DNA from: Sulfuricurvum sp.
GTDB lineage: Bacteria > Campylobacterota > Campylobacteria > Campylobacterales > Sulfurimonadaceae
Reading direction: 5' to 3'
NCBI GenBank assembly: GCA_028710885.1
Contig: JAQTTG010000004.1
Span: 208,215 to 272,214 of the forward strand
Length of the DNA: 64,000 nucleotides
The position numbers were made by a program, and so were the translations under genes. Within the stretch, counting starts at the first letter, position 1. Each line of letters opens with the position of its first letter. Shown here piece after piece: positions 7,188 through 15,075 of the stretch. Under the pieces are notes generated by a model. It did no database searches, was not told the DNA's origin, and saw only the letters and a program-made list of their open reading frames with translations.

Positions 7188-8309
7188 ATGGAAAATACTC
7201 GCCCTGCCACTATCACTGTACTCAGTAATTCATCGCACATAGTCGTGCGATGCAACGGTAACTGGACCATAAATTTTCTAAAAAAAGCGGCATTAGAACT
7301 CGAAATACTTCAACCATCAGCTCCCCTTACTTTGGATATCAGTGATGTCAATCAACTCGATTCTGGTGGTGTTGCACTCTTATACATGAACACTAAAAAA
7401 TTTGAAAAAGCAGGATATAAAACCGAAATTATCGGGGGAAAAGAAGACCATCTCAAACTCTATCATCTGCTCTCTTCCTCTCTAGCACGTGAAGAACCTA
7501 TTTTCCGATCTGCATACTCATGGCTCCATATTTTAGGAGAAAAAAGTTTTTCATCACTACTGGGAATGAATCGCTTTCTCCATTATTTAGGTGAAGCTTT
7601 CGTGATTCTCTTCTCCATCTTGATACACCCTTGGCGCATCCGTTATCGTGCGATTATTGCTCATATTTTTACCACAGGCTTAGAAGCGCTTCCTATCATA
7701 GCCATCAGTGCATTTCTCATCGGTGTTGTCGTAGCATATCAAAGTATTGTTCAGCTTCAAAAATTTGGTGCTGACATTTTTATCGTCGATACAATCGGAA
7801 TATCCCTGACGCGTGAACTCGCACCGTTGATTAGTGCTATTGTAGTGGCCGGACGAAGCGGTTCGGCTTTTACAGCGCAACTCGGTGCTATGAAAATGAC
7901 CCAAGAGATCGATGCAATGAAAACAATGGGATTTGACCCTTTTATATTCTTAGTGTGGCCTAGAGTTTTTGCATTGATGCTTGTAATGCCGTTACTCATA
8001 TTCTTTGCTGATATCATCGGAATTTTTGGTGGAATGATAATCGCTCAAGCACAATCGCATATCTCTTTTTCGGAATTCACCCACCGTTTGCAGGGGACAT
8101 TAGCTATCAAACATTTTATTATCGGTATTTTAAAAGGTCCATTTTTCGCCTTTTTAATTGCTATTGTCAGTACATATCGAGGATTTCAAGTATCTCTGAA
8201 TACTGAAAGTATTGGCTTTTATACAACAAAAAGCGTTGTCAATTCTATTTTTTTGGTCATTGCCTGTGATGCCATTTTTTCCATCCTCCTCACAGAGCTA
8301 AAATTATGA
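7188..8309 (+). CDS. MlaE-type lipid ABC permease with N-terminal STAS domain
   Basis: A 373-residue fusion: residues about 1-110 form a STAS domain (LTLDISDVNQLDSGGVALLY), equivalent to MlaB, and about 125-373 form the MlaE permease with five to six membrane segments and the family segment RELAPLISAIVVAGRSGSAF. The complex moves phospholipids between inner and outer membranes. It heads a four-gene unit with the ATPase (4-nt ATGA overlap), an MCE protein and a lipoprotein. No MlaC or MlaA is present. The STAS-permease fusion is common outside the gamma-proteobacteria. The start codon follows a TATAAT box with almost no leader. Confidence 0.93.
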   Translation: MENTRPATITVLSNSSHIVVRCNGNWTINFLKKAALELEILQPSAPLTLDISDVNQLDSGGVALLYMNTKKFEKAGYKTEIIGGKEDHLKLYHLLSSSLAREEPIFRSAYSWLHILGEKSFSSLLGMNRFLHYLGEAFVILFSILIHPWRIRYRAIIAHIFTTGLEALPIIAISAFLIGVVVAYQSIVQLQKFGADIFIVDTIGISLTRELAPLISAIVVAGRSGSAFTAQLGAMKMTQEIDAMKTMGFDPFIFLVWPRVFALMLVMPLLIFFADIIGIFGGMIIAQAQSHISFSEFTHRLQGTLAIKHFIIGILKGPFFAFLIAIVSTYRGFQVSLNTESIGFYTTKSVVNSIFLVIACDAIFSILLTELKL

Positions 8310-9085
8310 ATCCGGCAATCATCCGTGTGAAAAATATTGTCACTTCTTTTGGAAATACTATTGTCCATGATCATGTCAGTTGCACAGTTAATCACAATGA
8401 GATCTATGCACTACTAGGCGGAAGTGGATCTGGAAAATCTACTCTGCTACGAGAAATGATCATGCTAACCCATCCCGACAGTGGTTTTATTGAAGTGTTA
8501 GGGCATCCTTTAAAAAATATCTCTTTCGAAGAAGCATATGAACTGCGCCGTCAGTGGGGAGTGCTTTTTCAGTCAGGAGCTCTTTACTCATCGTTGAGTG
8601 TCGGAGAGAATATTGCACTGCTTTATAAAGAATACACCGATCTCCCTCCAAATCTCATTCGCGAACTGGTCAAGCTCAAAATCGATCTCGTAGGTCTTCC
8701 GCAGCATGCTATCAATCTCTACCCAAGCGAACTCAGCGGCGGTATGATCAAACGTGCTGCGCTTGCCCGTGCACTAGCCCTCGATCCAAAACTTTTATTT
8801 CTTGATGAACCAACCTCTGGACTCGATCCACTCAGTTCGCGTCAATTTGATACACTGATACAACAATTACGAGATCTTTTAGGATTAACCGTTGTCATGG
8901 TAACCCATGATTTAAATACAATACACCATATCGTAGACCGTTTTGCATTACTCGGAGACAATAAGGTTATTGCAGAGGGAACTTTAGATGAAGTACTTTC
9001 CATCAAACATCCTCTTATCGATTATTTTTTTCAAATCACTCGTAATACATCTCATCAAAAGGAGATACATGGAATCCAGAGTTAA
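8306..9085 (+). CDS. MlaF-type ABC transporter ATPase
   Basis: The ATP-hydrolysing subunit of the Mla-like lipid transporter, 259 residues, cytosolic face. It has Walker A GGSGSGKST (about 38-46), a Q-loop (VLFQSGALYSSLSVGENI), the signature ELSGGMIKRAALARALA, Walker B LLFLDEPTSGLDP and the switch histidine in VTHD. GALYSSLSVGENI resembles the loop MlaF uses to contact MlaE. It overlaps the permease by 4 nt at ATGA, and its last 17 nt overlap the MCE gene, which implies translational coupling. Confidence 0.94.
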   Translation: MNPAIIRVKNIVTSFGNTIVHDHVSCTVNHNEIYALLGGSGSGKSTLLREMIMLTHPDSGFIEVLGHPLKNISFEEAYELRRQWGVLFQSGALYSSLSVGENIALLYKEYTDLPPNLIRELVKLKIDLVGLPQHAINLYPSELSGGMIKRAALARALALDPKLLFLDEPTSGLDPLSSRQFDTLIQQLRDLLGLTVVMVTHDLNTIHHIVDRFALLGDNKVIAEGTLDEVLSIKHPLIDYFFQITRNTSHQKEIHGIQS

Positions 9086-10037
9086 TTACACCGTTGTGGG
9101 AATATTCATCCTAGTATTGAGCAGTGCATTAATCGCTTTTGCTTTTTGGCTTGGTAAATACAATCAAAACGAAAGCAATTACCATCGCTACTACGTATAT
9201 CTCACAGAATCGGTATCAGGTCTCTCTCCTGAAGCATCTGTAAAATTCCACGGTGTGGATGTTGGAATGGTAGAAACAGTCCAAATCAATCCAAAAAACA
9301 GTGAAGAAGTTATTCTGACTTTAAAAATTAAAAAAGAAACACCGATTAAGACTGACTCCAGTGCCGTACTAAAATTTTACGGAATTACCGGTCTTGCTTT
9401 TATAGAAATCATTGGTGGAAGCAAAGATGCGCCCCTCTTAATAACCAACGCTGATCAATATGCAACCATACCGGCTTCTCCGTCTATCATCAAACGACTC
9501 GATGAATCGTTAAGTAATGTAGCATCTAAACTTTCCGTGACCCTTGAACGTGCTGATCGGCTATTTAGTGATAAAAATGTGGATAACGTGGCCCAATCTT
9601 TAGAACATTTACGCTCTCTTACCACTCAAATTGATGCATATCAAAGTGAGATAAAACAGCTTTTATCACAAAGTTCTACACTTGAAACCAATGCGACTGA
9701 ATCATTACTAACTATGAAAGAAGCGGCAACAAGTGTCAAAAACAGTTCAAACAGTTTTAATACACTCATTCAAACAAAAATGACGTCTACTCTTGATTCG
9801 CTCCAAGCTACCTCGCTTGAAAGTCATGCCTTAATCCGGAAAATTGAAAATTCTGTCGATCGTGGTGATTATGACCTAAATTCAATGGTATCTCCAACAT
9901 CTTCACAACTCAATGATCTTATCGAGCAAACACAAACTCTCTCGAATGAGATGGAAATGACTTTACGCAATCTTCGTGAAAGCCCTTCTGATCTATTGTT
10001 TAAAAAATCAATTCAAAAACCTGGTCCGGGAGAATAA
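9069..10037 (+). CDS. MlaD-type MCE lipid-binding protein
   Basis: A periplasmic MCE-domain protein anchored by one N-terminal helix (about 5-27, NYTVVGIFILVLSSALIAFA). The MCE domain (about 38-125) has VSGLSPEASVKFHGVDVG and GLAFIEIIGG. About 190 residues of predicted helical/coiled-coil sequence follow, as in longer MlaD or PqiB-like proteins. MCE hexamers form a lipid-conducting ring on the permease. I chose the ATG at 9069, with AAAAGGAG 4-5 nt upstream, over an in-frame start 81 nt earlier lying wholly within the ATPase gene. The shorter protein has 322 residues. Confidence 0.92.
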   Translation: MESRVNYTVVGIFILVLSSALIAFAFWLGKYNQNESNYHRYYVYLTESVSGLSPEASVKFHGVDVGMVETVQINPKNSEEVILTLKIKKETPIKTDSSAVLKFYGITGLAFIEIIGGSKDAPLLITNADQYATIPASPSIIKRLDESLSNVASKLSVTLERADRLFSDKNVDNVAQSLEHLRSLTTQIDAYQSEIKQLLSQSSTLETNATESLLTMKEAATSVKNSSNSFNTLIQTKMTSTLDSLQATSLESHALIRKIENSVDRGDYDLNSMVSPTSSQLNDLIEQTQTLSNEMEMTLRNLRESPSDLLFKKSIQKPGPGE

Positions 10038-10039
10038 CC

Positions 10040-10639
10040 ATGAGATACATATTGTTATCCGTAACACTCGCCTTATCATTTATCGGATGTTCATCAACCT
10101 TGACACCTGCGATTAGTGAATACACTATTTTTCCCTCTTCTTTTACGGACAAATCGGATAAACCACTCAGTGAACACACCCTCACTATCGCATCAACAAA
10201 AAGCATCCCTTCTCTTGCTTCCAAAAATATTTTTTACCTGCGTGAATCGGGTGAAAGTGGAATATATCTATACAGTCGATGGAGTGATACTCCTAATGTT
10301 TTTATTGAACGTTCGCTTAACACTCAGTTACAAGAGAAAAAGGTATTTATCTCCATCCTTCCCTCCACATCTACTGCCCATTCCGACTGGATTTTGGAAG
10401 CAAATTTGGATGCTTTTTATCACCGATTTTCAGCAGATGGAAATTCTCAAGGATTTATCGATATCACCTACCGCCTGATTGATGCTTCCACAAAACGTCT
10501 CATTAGCTCCAAACATTTTACTATTATAGTTAAAGCCCCAAGCAATGATGCAAAAGGGGGAGTCTATGCACTTACACAAGCAACACAAAATTTGAGTGAG
10601 CAATGTTCTCAATGGCTCATAACACAGGTGAAACAATGA
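10040..10639 (+). CDS. ABC-transport auxiliary lipoprotein (PqiC/DUF330-like)
   Basis: A 199-residue probable outer-membrane lipoprotein: signal peptide with lipobox SFIGC (Cys16), then the ABC_trans_aux pattern of ISEYTIFPSS, YLRESGESGIYLYSRWSDTP and a C-terminal ...SQWLITQVKQ helix. Family members such as PqiC and LetC-type proteins are the outer-membrane ends of MCE systems. It starts 2 nt after the MCE gene and its stop overlaps the phosphofructokinase start (ATGA). It probably takes the place of the missing MlaA/MlaC parts; that role is inferred from position. Confidence 0.85.
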   Translation: MRYILLSVTLALSFIGCSSTLTPAISEYTIFPSSFTDKSDKPLSEHTLTIASTKSIPSLASKNIFYLRESGESGIYLYSRWSDTPNVFIERSLNTQLQEKKVFISILPSTSTAHSDWILEANLDAFYHRFSADGNSQGFIDITYRLIDASTKRLISSKHFTIIVKAPSNDAKGGVYALTQATQNLSEQCSQWLITQVKQ

Positions 10640-11619
10640 AACAAAAAATTGCTATTCTCTGCTCCGGCGGGGATGTATCAGGGATGAACCCTGCGCTAAA
10701 ACGGTTTGTAGAATATGCTCATGCCAGAGGAATAGAACCCTATTTTATTCATCATGGTTTTGAAGGACTGATTGACAACAATATTACCCCTGCAAGTTAC
10801 GCTGATGTTACCGGAATCATTACTCGTGGTGGTACCAAAATCGGTTCAGCCCGATCAAAACGCTTTTTAGAAAACTACTATCGTGAGATAGCAGCAAAAA
10901 ATCTCAAAGCATTGGGAATTAGTATGCTTATTGTATTGGGAGGAGATGGCAGTTTTAGAGGAATGGAACGTTTTTATGCTGAGCAAGGTATCGCTTTTTG
11001 CGGTATCCCCTCGACGATTGATAACGATATCAATGGAACCGATTATTGTCTCGGAGTTGATACTGCACTAGGTGTCATTAAAGGTTCAATTGATCAAATA
11101 CGAGATACAGCTTCTTCATTTAGACGTGCCTTTGTGATAGAAACAATGGGACGAAACTGTGGCTACCTCGCCTTAATCTCTGCCATGACTTCAGGCGCTG
11201 AATTATGCCTTATTCCCGAAATTCCTGTTAATCTTCACGAGTATAAAGGGTGCTTTCAATCCCAAATTTCTAAAGGACGTGATTACTTTATTGCTATTGT
11301 CTCAGAAGCACTCCAAAACACACATGAAATTTCCCAATGGTTTGAAAAAGAGCTTGGATTTGAATCACGCATTTCAGTTTTAGGCCATATCCAACGAGGT
11401 GGGAATCCAAGCGTATACGACAGACTTATGGCTTATCGCTTTGTCACCTATGCTATTGACGCATTATTAGAGGGAAAAACCCATTCGGTCATCTGCTATA
11501 CAAAAAGCCATTTTACATTTAAAACAATAGATGAAGTTGCATTGCATCCCTATCGTATAGATGAAGAATTACTTAATCTTGGGCGTGAACAATTTGCTCC
11601 ATCGCACTGTCAAATGTAG
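10636..11619 (+). CDS. pfkA: 6-phosphofructokinase, ATP-type
   Basis: Phosphorylates fructose-6-phosphate in glycolysis; cytosolic, 327 residues. Motifs are CSGGDVSGMNPAL, GGTKIGSAR, GGDGSFRGM, PSTIDNDINGTD (catalytic TIDND), ETMGRNCGYLAL and GHIQRGGNPSVYDRL. GGDGS rather than GGDD, and PSTIDND rather than PKTIDND, point to ATP and not pyrophosphate as donor. The ATG at 10636 overlaps the preceding lipoprotein stop by 4 nt, so the gene is coupled to the Mla-like unit; an earlier in-frame start lies within that gene. Many Campylobacter lack this enzyme. The 3-prime end overlaps the convergent epimerase gene by 47 nt. Confidence 0.94.
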   Translation: MKQKIAILCSGGDVSGMNPALKRFVEYAHARGIEPYFIHHGFEGLIDNNITPASYADVTGIITRGGTKIGSARSKRFLENYYREIAAKNLKALGISMLIVLGGDGSFRGMERFYAEQGIAFCGIPSTIDNDINGTDYCLGVDTALGVIKGSIDQIRDTASSFRRAFVIETMGRNCGYLALISAMTSGAELCLIPEIPVNLHEYKGCFQSQISKGRDYFIAIVSEALQNTHEISQWFEKELGFESRISVLGHIQRGGNPSVYDRLMAYRFVTYAIDALLEGKTHSVICYTKSHFTFKTIDEVALHPYRIDEELLNLGREQFAPSHCQM

Positions 11620-12436
11620 GGTAGAGAAACTCAAATCCATGTTCTTGCAGAACACGGGGATAAACCTCTTTAGAATCAAGCATCACGGTTGAACCCTCGC
11701 CAAAAGCGAGTTTAACCAACCAAGCAGGAAGATCAAAAAAAGTAGGGCGATGTAAAATCCGTCCCATGGCTTTAGTCTGCTCTAAATTATTGATCGGTTC
11801 AGGGGAAGTTAGATTAACGACTCCACTGATTTCATTATGATCAATCAAAAATGCAGCAGCGCGAATTAGATCTTGGAGATGAATCCACGAAATCATTTGA
11901 AAACCATCGCCCATTTTTCCGCCAAATCCCATTTTAAAGGGAGGCAACATTTTAACCATTGCACCACCCCCACTGGCATAAACAACCCCAAAACGCATTA
12001 AACATACCCGTGTTGTAGGAGAAACTGCACGAAGTGCCTCCTTTTCCCAATCCAGAACTAATGTGGCTAAAAAATCTTCTCCAAAATCGCGAGAAAACTC
12101 ATCATGTTGATGATACGCATCATACACCCCTACTGCTGAGGCATTTAACATCACATGAGGTACTTTTTCGCAAAAAGCCATAGCATCAACCAATTTGGAT
12201 GTTGTTTCCAAACGGCTTTGACGCAACATTTTTTTATACGATTTACTCCAACGTCCTAAAATATTGGCTCCGGAAAGATTAAAGAGAACATCAGCTCCAT
12301 CTACGCGTTTAGCAATTGATTCTACGGATACATCAGAACGAACACTCAAAGAGACAACTTCATCTCCACGTGCTTGAAAAAAATTATTTAGTCCGCTCCC
12401 GACAAATCCACTTATTCCACATATTACTATTTTCAT
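11573..12436 (-). CDS. TIGR01777-family NAD(P)-dependent epimerase (YfcH-like)
   Basis: A 287-residue SDR-superfamily protein with the Rossmann start VICGISGFVGSGL, the segment LFNLSGANILGRWS, MLNASAVGVY and VCLMRFGVVYASGGGAMVKM, and a C-terminal DUF1731-like part (PAWLVKLAFGEGSTVMLDSKEVYPRVL). E. coli YfcH and plant/cyanobacterial homologues share this layout; the substrate is not established. Its 3-prime end overlaps pfkA convergently by 47 nt. It appears monocistronic. Confidence 0.88.
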   Translation of the reverse strand: MKIVICGISGFVGSGLNNFFQARGDEVVSLSVRSDVSVESIAKRVDGADVLFNLSGANILGRWSKSYKKMLRQSRLETTSKLVDAMAFCEKVPHVMLNASAVGVYDAYHQHDEFSRDFGEDFLATLVLDWEKEALRAVSPTTRVCLMRFGVVYASGGGAMVKMLPPFKMGFGGKMGDGFQMISWIHLQDLIRAAAFLIDHNEISGVVNLTSPEPINNLEQTKAMGRILHRPTFFDLPAWLVKLAFGEGSTVMLDSKEVYPRVLQEHGFEFLYPTFDSAMEQIVHAQD

Positions 12437-12556
12437 CGGAAATCCCTTTTATTAAGAGTGATTGTAACCTATCCGATGCACAGAAGAATTAAAGATTAAA
12501 TTGGTTGTGAGGTTTAAAAATATTCTAATAGAAAGGAAAAATGAGAGGAATACAAA

Positions 12557-12571
12557 TGCCCGCAAGGGGCA
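12557..12571 (-). terminator. Hairpin after the cytochrome c gene
   Basis: On the minus strand TGCCC, loop CTTGC, GGGCA, then TTTGTATT: a short stem 12 nt past the cytochrome stop, followed by a T-rich stretch. Confidence 0.5.
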
Positions 12572-12582
12572 AAGCTACGGTA

Positions 12583-12915
12583 TCAGCCGCAAGAAGGAAC
12601 ATTTCCAGAATCTGAACCGTACATGTACAAGAAATCTCTCAAGTCAGGAGCAGAACTTTTAAATCCTTCACCATTAAAGAAAGGCTCTGCTTTAGTACCG
12701 GCATGTTTTTTAATGATTTCTGCACCACCATTTGCGAAAAGGTCATCCCATTCGTCTTGTGTATGCATTGCAGCACCTTTAGTACCATTACCGTGACAAT
12801 TTTTACACGTTTTCAAATAAGCTTTTTGACCTTTTTTGTCATCAGCTGATGCAGTTGTACTCATCATTCCTACAGCAATGACTGCCGCAAGAAAGAATGA
12901 AATAGACTTTGTCAT
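12583..12915 (-). CDS. Small class I c-type cytochrome
   Basis: A 110-residue periplasmic electron carrier: signal peptide (cut near STTASA-DD), then one haem site CKNCH in KTCKNCHGNGTKGAA, and a region with possible Met ligands (DLRDFLYMYGSD). The stretch WDDLFANGGAEIIKKH resembles haemoprotein cytochromes of sulfur-oxidising Campylobacterota. An odd feature is the extra cysteine at the very end (NVPSCG), not part of a haem motif. AAGGAGA precedes the ATG. It is monocistronic, with a hairpin downstream. The redox partner is unknown. Confidence 0.9.
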   Translation of the reverse strand: MTKSISFFLAAVIAVGMMSTTASADDKKGQKAYLKTCKNCHGNGTKGAAMHTQDEWDDLFANGGAEIIKKHAGTKAEPFFNGEGFKSSAPDLRDFLYMYGSDSGNVPSCG

Positions 12916-13086
12916 ATTGTTCTCCTTGAAGTTTAACGTAAGACACTTTCAGCATTTTCGAAAAAATAGTGGAGGTGCCTTGATCAGTTCAATGATAACT
13001 AACAAAGGGTAAACAGATGTTTAATTTATTTATTTATTTTTTGATATGAAAATTATTTTATCAAAAATGTATCAAAAAAGCACATA

Positions 13087-13425
13087 TTACTCATTATCGA
13101 CAATTGGATCATTAAGCTCTTTTGACCCTTTTCGAACTTCATGACGAATCTTCTCTTGGCGAATTTTACGATATGCTTTATATTGTGCTTTAGTCAGTTC
13201 TTCAGCACTACAGCCTACTTCGGCACCGATCTCTTCAGAAGAAATGCCTGCTTCATTCATCATAACCATGCGAAGTTCTTTTTTTGTCAAGTGGCGTTTT
13301 AATGAAGCATACAATTCACGCTCGTCGTCATTAATCTCTACCGCACTACATTCGTATATTCGTGCTAATACTTCGCGAATTGTTTTTTCAGGGTTGTAAC
13401 GCAACCATAGAGAGTTCTCTAACAT
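13087..13425 (-). CDS. Conserved small helical protein with HTH-like segment
   Basis: A 112-residue protein of unknown function that directly follows serB (1-nt overlap at 13425). The middle part (LTKKELRMVMMNEAGISSEEIGAEVGCSAEELTKAQYKAYRKIRQ, about 48-92) resembles a helix-turn-helix of sigma-factor region 4 type (sigma-like spacing around ISSEEIGAEVGCS). The tail is basic then acidic. DNA binding is a plausible but unproven reading. It is probably cotranscribed with serB. No signal peptide or membrane segment is visible. Confidence 0.75.
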   Translation of the reverse strand: MLENSLWLRYNPEKTIREVLARIYECSAVEINDDERELYASLKRHLTKKELRMVMMNEAGISSEEIGAEVGCSAEELTKAQYKAYRKIRQEKIRHEVRKGSKELNDPIVDNE

Positions 13426-14054
13426 TATAAAAATACCTTTGTAATAATTTGGGTGAGATCTTTCGTATCAACGATAATATTTGCCTCTTTTTTGAGAATC
13501 TCTTTAGCACAGAATGCTACACGAGTTCCCGCATGAGCGAACATAGAACGATCATTCGCGCCATCACCGACTACCATCGTCTCTTCTTCGGTAACTCCGA
13601 ATAACCCTTGAAGGCGTTGCAGCATATCTCCTTTGGAAAAATCAAACATCATATCGCCGCCGACGAGTCCGGTTAACTTACCCTCTTTAGCGTGCAGAAC
13701 GTTTGAGAAATCGGCATCGTATCCTAAAATGTTTTTCGCATACGACGTTGCGGTACGAAATCCCCCGCTGAAACAGACGACTTTAATTCCCCGTTCTTTA
13801 AGTGCGGCAATCGTTTCTACTGCACCCGGCATATAGGGAAGATTCTGACAGATGTCTTCCACCTGAGCGAATTTCAGCCCTTTTAACAATCCTACACGTT
13901 GCTGAAGTGATTCAAAAAAATCGAGTTCTCCATTCATAGCCCTCTCGGTAATCGCAGATACCTGCTCACCAATTCCAAGCGCTTCAGCAAAAAAATCTAT
14001 CGTCTCTCCATCCATGAGAGTCGAATCAAAATCAAAAACACAAAGTTTGATCAA
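13425..14054 (-). CDS. serB: Phosphoserine phosphatase
   Basis: A HAD-superfamily enzyme that makes L-serine from phosphoserine; 209 residues, cytosolic. It has the DxDxT nucleophile motif FDFDSTLMDGE (Asp8/Asp10), the CFSGGF motif II and the VGDGANDRSMF motif III/IV, with the SerB cap ETIDFFAEALG. It lacks the N-terminal ACT-like extension of some SerB proteins. The start is TTG at 14054 with AGGAAA about 8 nt upstream; a nearby ATG is out of frame. It is divergent from the MTHFR-like gene and followed by the HTH-like small gene. Confidence 0.93.
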   Translation of the reverse strand: MIKLCVFDFDSTLMDGETIDFFAEALGIGEQVSAITERAMNGELDFFESLQQRVGLLKGLKFAQVEDICQNLPYMPGAVETIAALKERGIKVVCFSGGFRTATSYAKNILGYDADFSNVLHAKEGKLTGLVGGDMMFDFSKGDMLQRLQGLFGVTEEETMVVGDGANDRSMFAHAGTRVAFCAKEILKKEANIIVDTKDLTQIITKVFL

Positions 14055-14072
14055 AATACATTTCCTGTTTGT

Positions 14073-14078
14073 TATAAT
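14073..14078 (+). promoter_or_regulatory. -10 box for the MTHFR-like gene
   Basis: TATAAT gives a predicted start near 14085 and a leader of about 20 nt, most of which is the palindrome at 14093-14108. Confidence 0.55.
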
Positions 14079-14092
14079 GACGTAATTATATC

Positions 14093-14108
14093 CAAAAGGG
14101 CCCTTTTG
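14093..14108 (+). promoter_or_regulatory. Palindrome covering ribosome site and TTG start
   Basis: CAAAAGGGCCCTTTTG is a perfect 16-bp palindrome. AAAAGGG is the Shine-Dalgarno sequence and the last three bases are the TTG start codon, so folding would hide both; a protein operator is the alternative. Confidence 0.55.
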
Positions 14109-15008
14109 TTCGAAACCTTTATCGATAAACTCCGTAACGGAACTTATATTACCCTTGAGACTACTCCATCACGTTCGGCACAATTTGCCCCGACAATTGA
14201 AAAAATTGCCGCGTTGGGTTTGGATAAACTCGTAGACGGATTCAGTACTACCGACAATCCGCTCGCCAAACTCAAATACAATGCTCTTTTTGCCGCAATG
14301 AAACTCCAAGACCGTTTCGGGCTCCCGACGCTGGCAACAATGAGTATGCGCGACCGTAACCGTATTGCACTCCAGTCCGATCTCCTCGGTGCTAATGAAG
14401 CAGGTGTCCGTGCCATACTTGCCCTCACGGGAGACAGCGCCCATTATTCTGATCAGCCACATGCCAAAGGTGTATTTGAGGGAAATAGTAAACTCCTTCT
14501 CGACATCATCACCACTCTCAATCGTGGAACCGATCTTGCCGAACAAAAACTGATTGTACCTGTAGAAGAAATTTTTCCTTTTGCCGTCATCGATGCTTAT
14601 GCCAAAAGTACCGCCACGTTACAGAAAAAAATGACCAAAAAAGTCGCCCACGGAGCCATTGCCATCATCTCTCAACCCGTCTATGATCTTGAAAATGCCC
14701 ATAAACTACTCGATATGATGAGCGAAGCAAACGCTGAAAACAACGCGGCGTGTGTACTCGTTTTAGGCTATTTTCCGATTACAAAACTGCGAACTGCCCG
14801 ATTTTTGGATGAAAACGTTCCTGGAATTTTCGTGCCGCATACGTGGGTCGAAGCACTCGAAGCGGCTTCGCTGATTAGCCCAGAAGAAGAGTACCACGTC
14901 GGATTTGAACTGAGTAAAAACCTCTTCGAAGAACTCAAAGCACTTCACCCGAAAATTCATATCATGACGGCGAATCAATTCGAACTTGCAAAGGCGATTT
15001 TGAGTTAA
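14106..15008 (+). CDS. Methylenetetrahydrofolate reductase-family protein
   Basis: A 300-residue TIM-barrel protein of the MTHFR family, which reduces methylene-THF to methyl-THF using flavin. Family features are the early catalytic-type Glu (ITLETTPSRS), PTLATMSMRDRNRIALQSDLLGANEAGVRAILALTGD and VLVLGYFPITKLRTARFLDENVPGI. It differs from standard MetF, whose FEFFPPK start is not seen, so it may be a paralogue with another C1 role. The start TTG at 14106 is supported by AAAAGGG 5 nt upstream and lies at the end of a palindrome. It is divergent from serB. Family assignment is firm; exact reaction less so. Confidence 0.8.
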   Translation: MFETFIDKLRNGTYITLETTPSRSAQFAPTIEKIAALGLDKLVDGFSTTDNPLAKLKYNALFAAMKLQDRFGLPTLATMSMRDRNRIALQSDLLGANEAGVRAILALTGDSAHYSDQPHAKGVFEGNSKLLLDIITTLNRGTDLAEQKLIVPVEEIFPFAVIDAYAKSTATLQKKMTKKVAHGAIAIISQPVYDLENAHKLLDMMSEANAENNAACVLVLGYFPITKLRTARFLDENVPGIFVPHTWVEALEAASLISPEEEYHVGFELSKNLFEELKALHPKIHIMTANQFELAKAILS

Positions 15009-15075
15009 ATATTAAATCTAAATTGACGATAATACGCACAAAAGAAAACTTTTTTCATTATTATCCGGAGGGAAA

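Noticed and set aside
8988..9068. N-terminal extension of the MCE protein
   Set aside because: It lies inside the ATPase gene; the ATG at 9069 has a good ribosome site and gives a normal anchor helix.
10603..10635. Longer start for phosphofructokinase
   Set aside because: The ATG at 10636 overlaps the upstream stop as ATGA and begins the conserved KIAILCSGGD strand.
13020..13086. AT-rich TTTTTTGATA/TATCAAAAAA inverted repeat as a terminator or attachment site
   Set aside because: Stem is AT-only with a long loop, and no integrase or duplicated tRNA is near; left unannotated.
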